A stretch of 6,629 bases of DNA from Elusimicrobiota bacterium (GTDB lineage Bacteria > RUG730), in NCBI GenBank assembly GCA_031259185.1, contig JAIRLV010000289.1:1-6629 (forward strand), in the 5' to 3' direction. Shown piece by piece: positions 6,174 to 6,629 of this stretch. Position 1 is the first letter of the stretch; every line of letters starts with the position of its first letter. A program made the position numbers and the translations under genes. A model generated the notes under the pieces. The model saw only the letters and a list, made by a program, of their open reading frames with translations, was not told the DNA's origin and did no database searches.

Positions 6174-6629
6174 ATGAAAAATTTTGAATTAAAAAAAATT
6201 TTGAAAGATATTATAGATATTGAGTTAGAAGAGAATGGTTTTACCATAATGATGGATTCTGAAGCTAAAAATTCATTAATTGATTTTAGTCTAGATTTAA
6301 AAAATAAAAATATTATAGATTTAAAAAAATTTGAAAAAAAATATAGAGATTGCAAAAATTGTGATTTATGTAAGACAAGAAAAAATATTGTTTTAGGCGG
6401 AAATAATATTGAAGCAAAAATATTTTTTATTGCAGAATGTCCTTGGAAAGAAGATGATTTGTCTGGACAAGTTTTTTCTGGAGAAAAAGGTGGACTTTTT
6501 GATAAAATTTTGCAATCCATAAATTTAGATAGAGATAAAATTTTTATAACAGACATCGTTAAATGTATTCCTCTTGATGATAATGGTGAAAGAAGAAAAC
6601 CAAGCTCAAATGAAATTGATATTTGTTCA
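6174..6629 (+). CDS. Family-4 (Fe-S) uracil-DNA glycosylase, 3' end beyond the window
   Basis: The frame is open for 152 codons up to the right edge; an in-frame TAG at 6162-6164 sits upstream, and this ATG is the first one after it. No Shine-Dalgarno is visible. Family-4 enzymes remove uracil from DNA after cytosine deamination, starting base-excision repair, and carry a 4Fe-4S cluster. The four expected cluster cysteines are present: C60 and C63 (CKNCDLCKTR), C131 (DIVKCIP) and C151, the last in the window. The block IVLGGNNIEAKIFFIAECPW (72-91) aligns without gaps to the VVFGEG...VGEAPG region of the family. There the usual GEAPG is AECPW (87-91), and the GLPFVG stretch is GQVFSG (98-103), so the uracil-binding motif is divergent. 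About 59 residues precede the first cysteine pair, a long N-terminus with no recognised domain. The remaining third, including the C-terminal catalytic motif, is outside the window. Confidence 0.88.
   Translation, partial: MKNFELKKILKDIIDIELEENGFTIMMDSEAKNSLIDFSLDLKNKNIIDLKKFEKKYRDCKNCDLCKTRKNIVLGGNNIEAKIFFIAECPWKEDDLSGQVFSGEKGGLFDKILQSINLDRDKIFITDIVKCIPLDDNGERRKPSSNEIDICS

Noticed and set aside
6161-6556. 131-codon open frame on the minus strand
   Set aside because: It is antisense to the uracil-DNA glycosylase gene, which has conserved motifs; the antisense product is Ser/Phe/Lys-rich as expected of a shadow frame.

Overview
The window is very AT-rich. By eye it is roughly a quarter G+C in the genes and lower between them. 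It carries ordinary bacterial housekeeping genes: an 821-aa bacterial-type leucyl-tRNA synthetase, a zinc-ribbon ribosomal protein L28, a large CPA2-type cation/proton antiporter fused to a PTS EIIA-like domain, and the start of a family-4 (Fe-S) uracil-DNA glycosylase. Shine-Dalgarno and sigma-70-type promoter motifs are easy to see. The base composition, together with a decayed transposase at one edge and long A/T runs, would suit a host-associated or reduced low-GC lineage. Endomicrobium-like Elusimicrobiota are one possibility, but this is a guess from style; the window contains no decisive taxonomic marker that can be read without a search.

Layout. 1-198: the tail of an IS110-like transposase fragment on the + strand, visibly richer in C (about 36% G+C) than everything else, and lacking the usual C-terminal domain. 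199-712: a 514-base gene-free stretch with a 23-bp tandem duplication, a 7-bp-arm inverted repeat, two extended -10 motifs 12 bp apart and the leuS ribosome binding site. 713-3178: leuS (+). 3179-3353: short AT-rich spacer without a convincing terminator. 3354-3542: rpmB (-), with a near-consensus promoter at 3577-3605. 3543-3873: a divergent intergenic region serving rpmB leftwards and the antiporter gene rightwards, with an imperfect palindrome between the two promoters. 3874-6126: antiporter-EIIA fusion (+). 6174-6629: family-4 uracil-DNA glycosylase (+), running off the right edge.

Functionally the genes are not one pathway. leuS and rpmB serve translation and are separately transcribed. 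The antiporter and the glycosylase lie in the same direction, 47 bases apart, and may share a transcript. The most informative points are the architecture of the antiporter (secretion-like N-terminus, DD-type membrane core, unassigned alpha/beta domain, EIIA with its phospho-histidine), the divergent active-site motif of the glycosylase, and the IS110 remnant with its repeat-bearing flank. I do not see a clear new defence, CRISPR or mobile system here.
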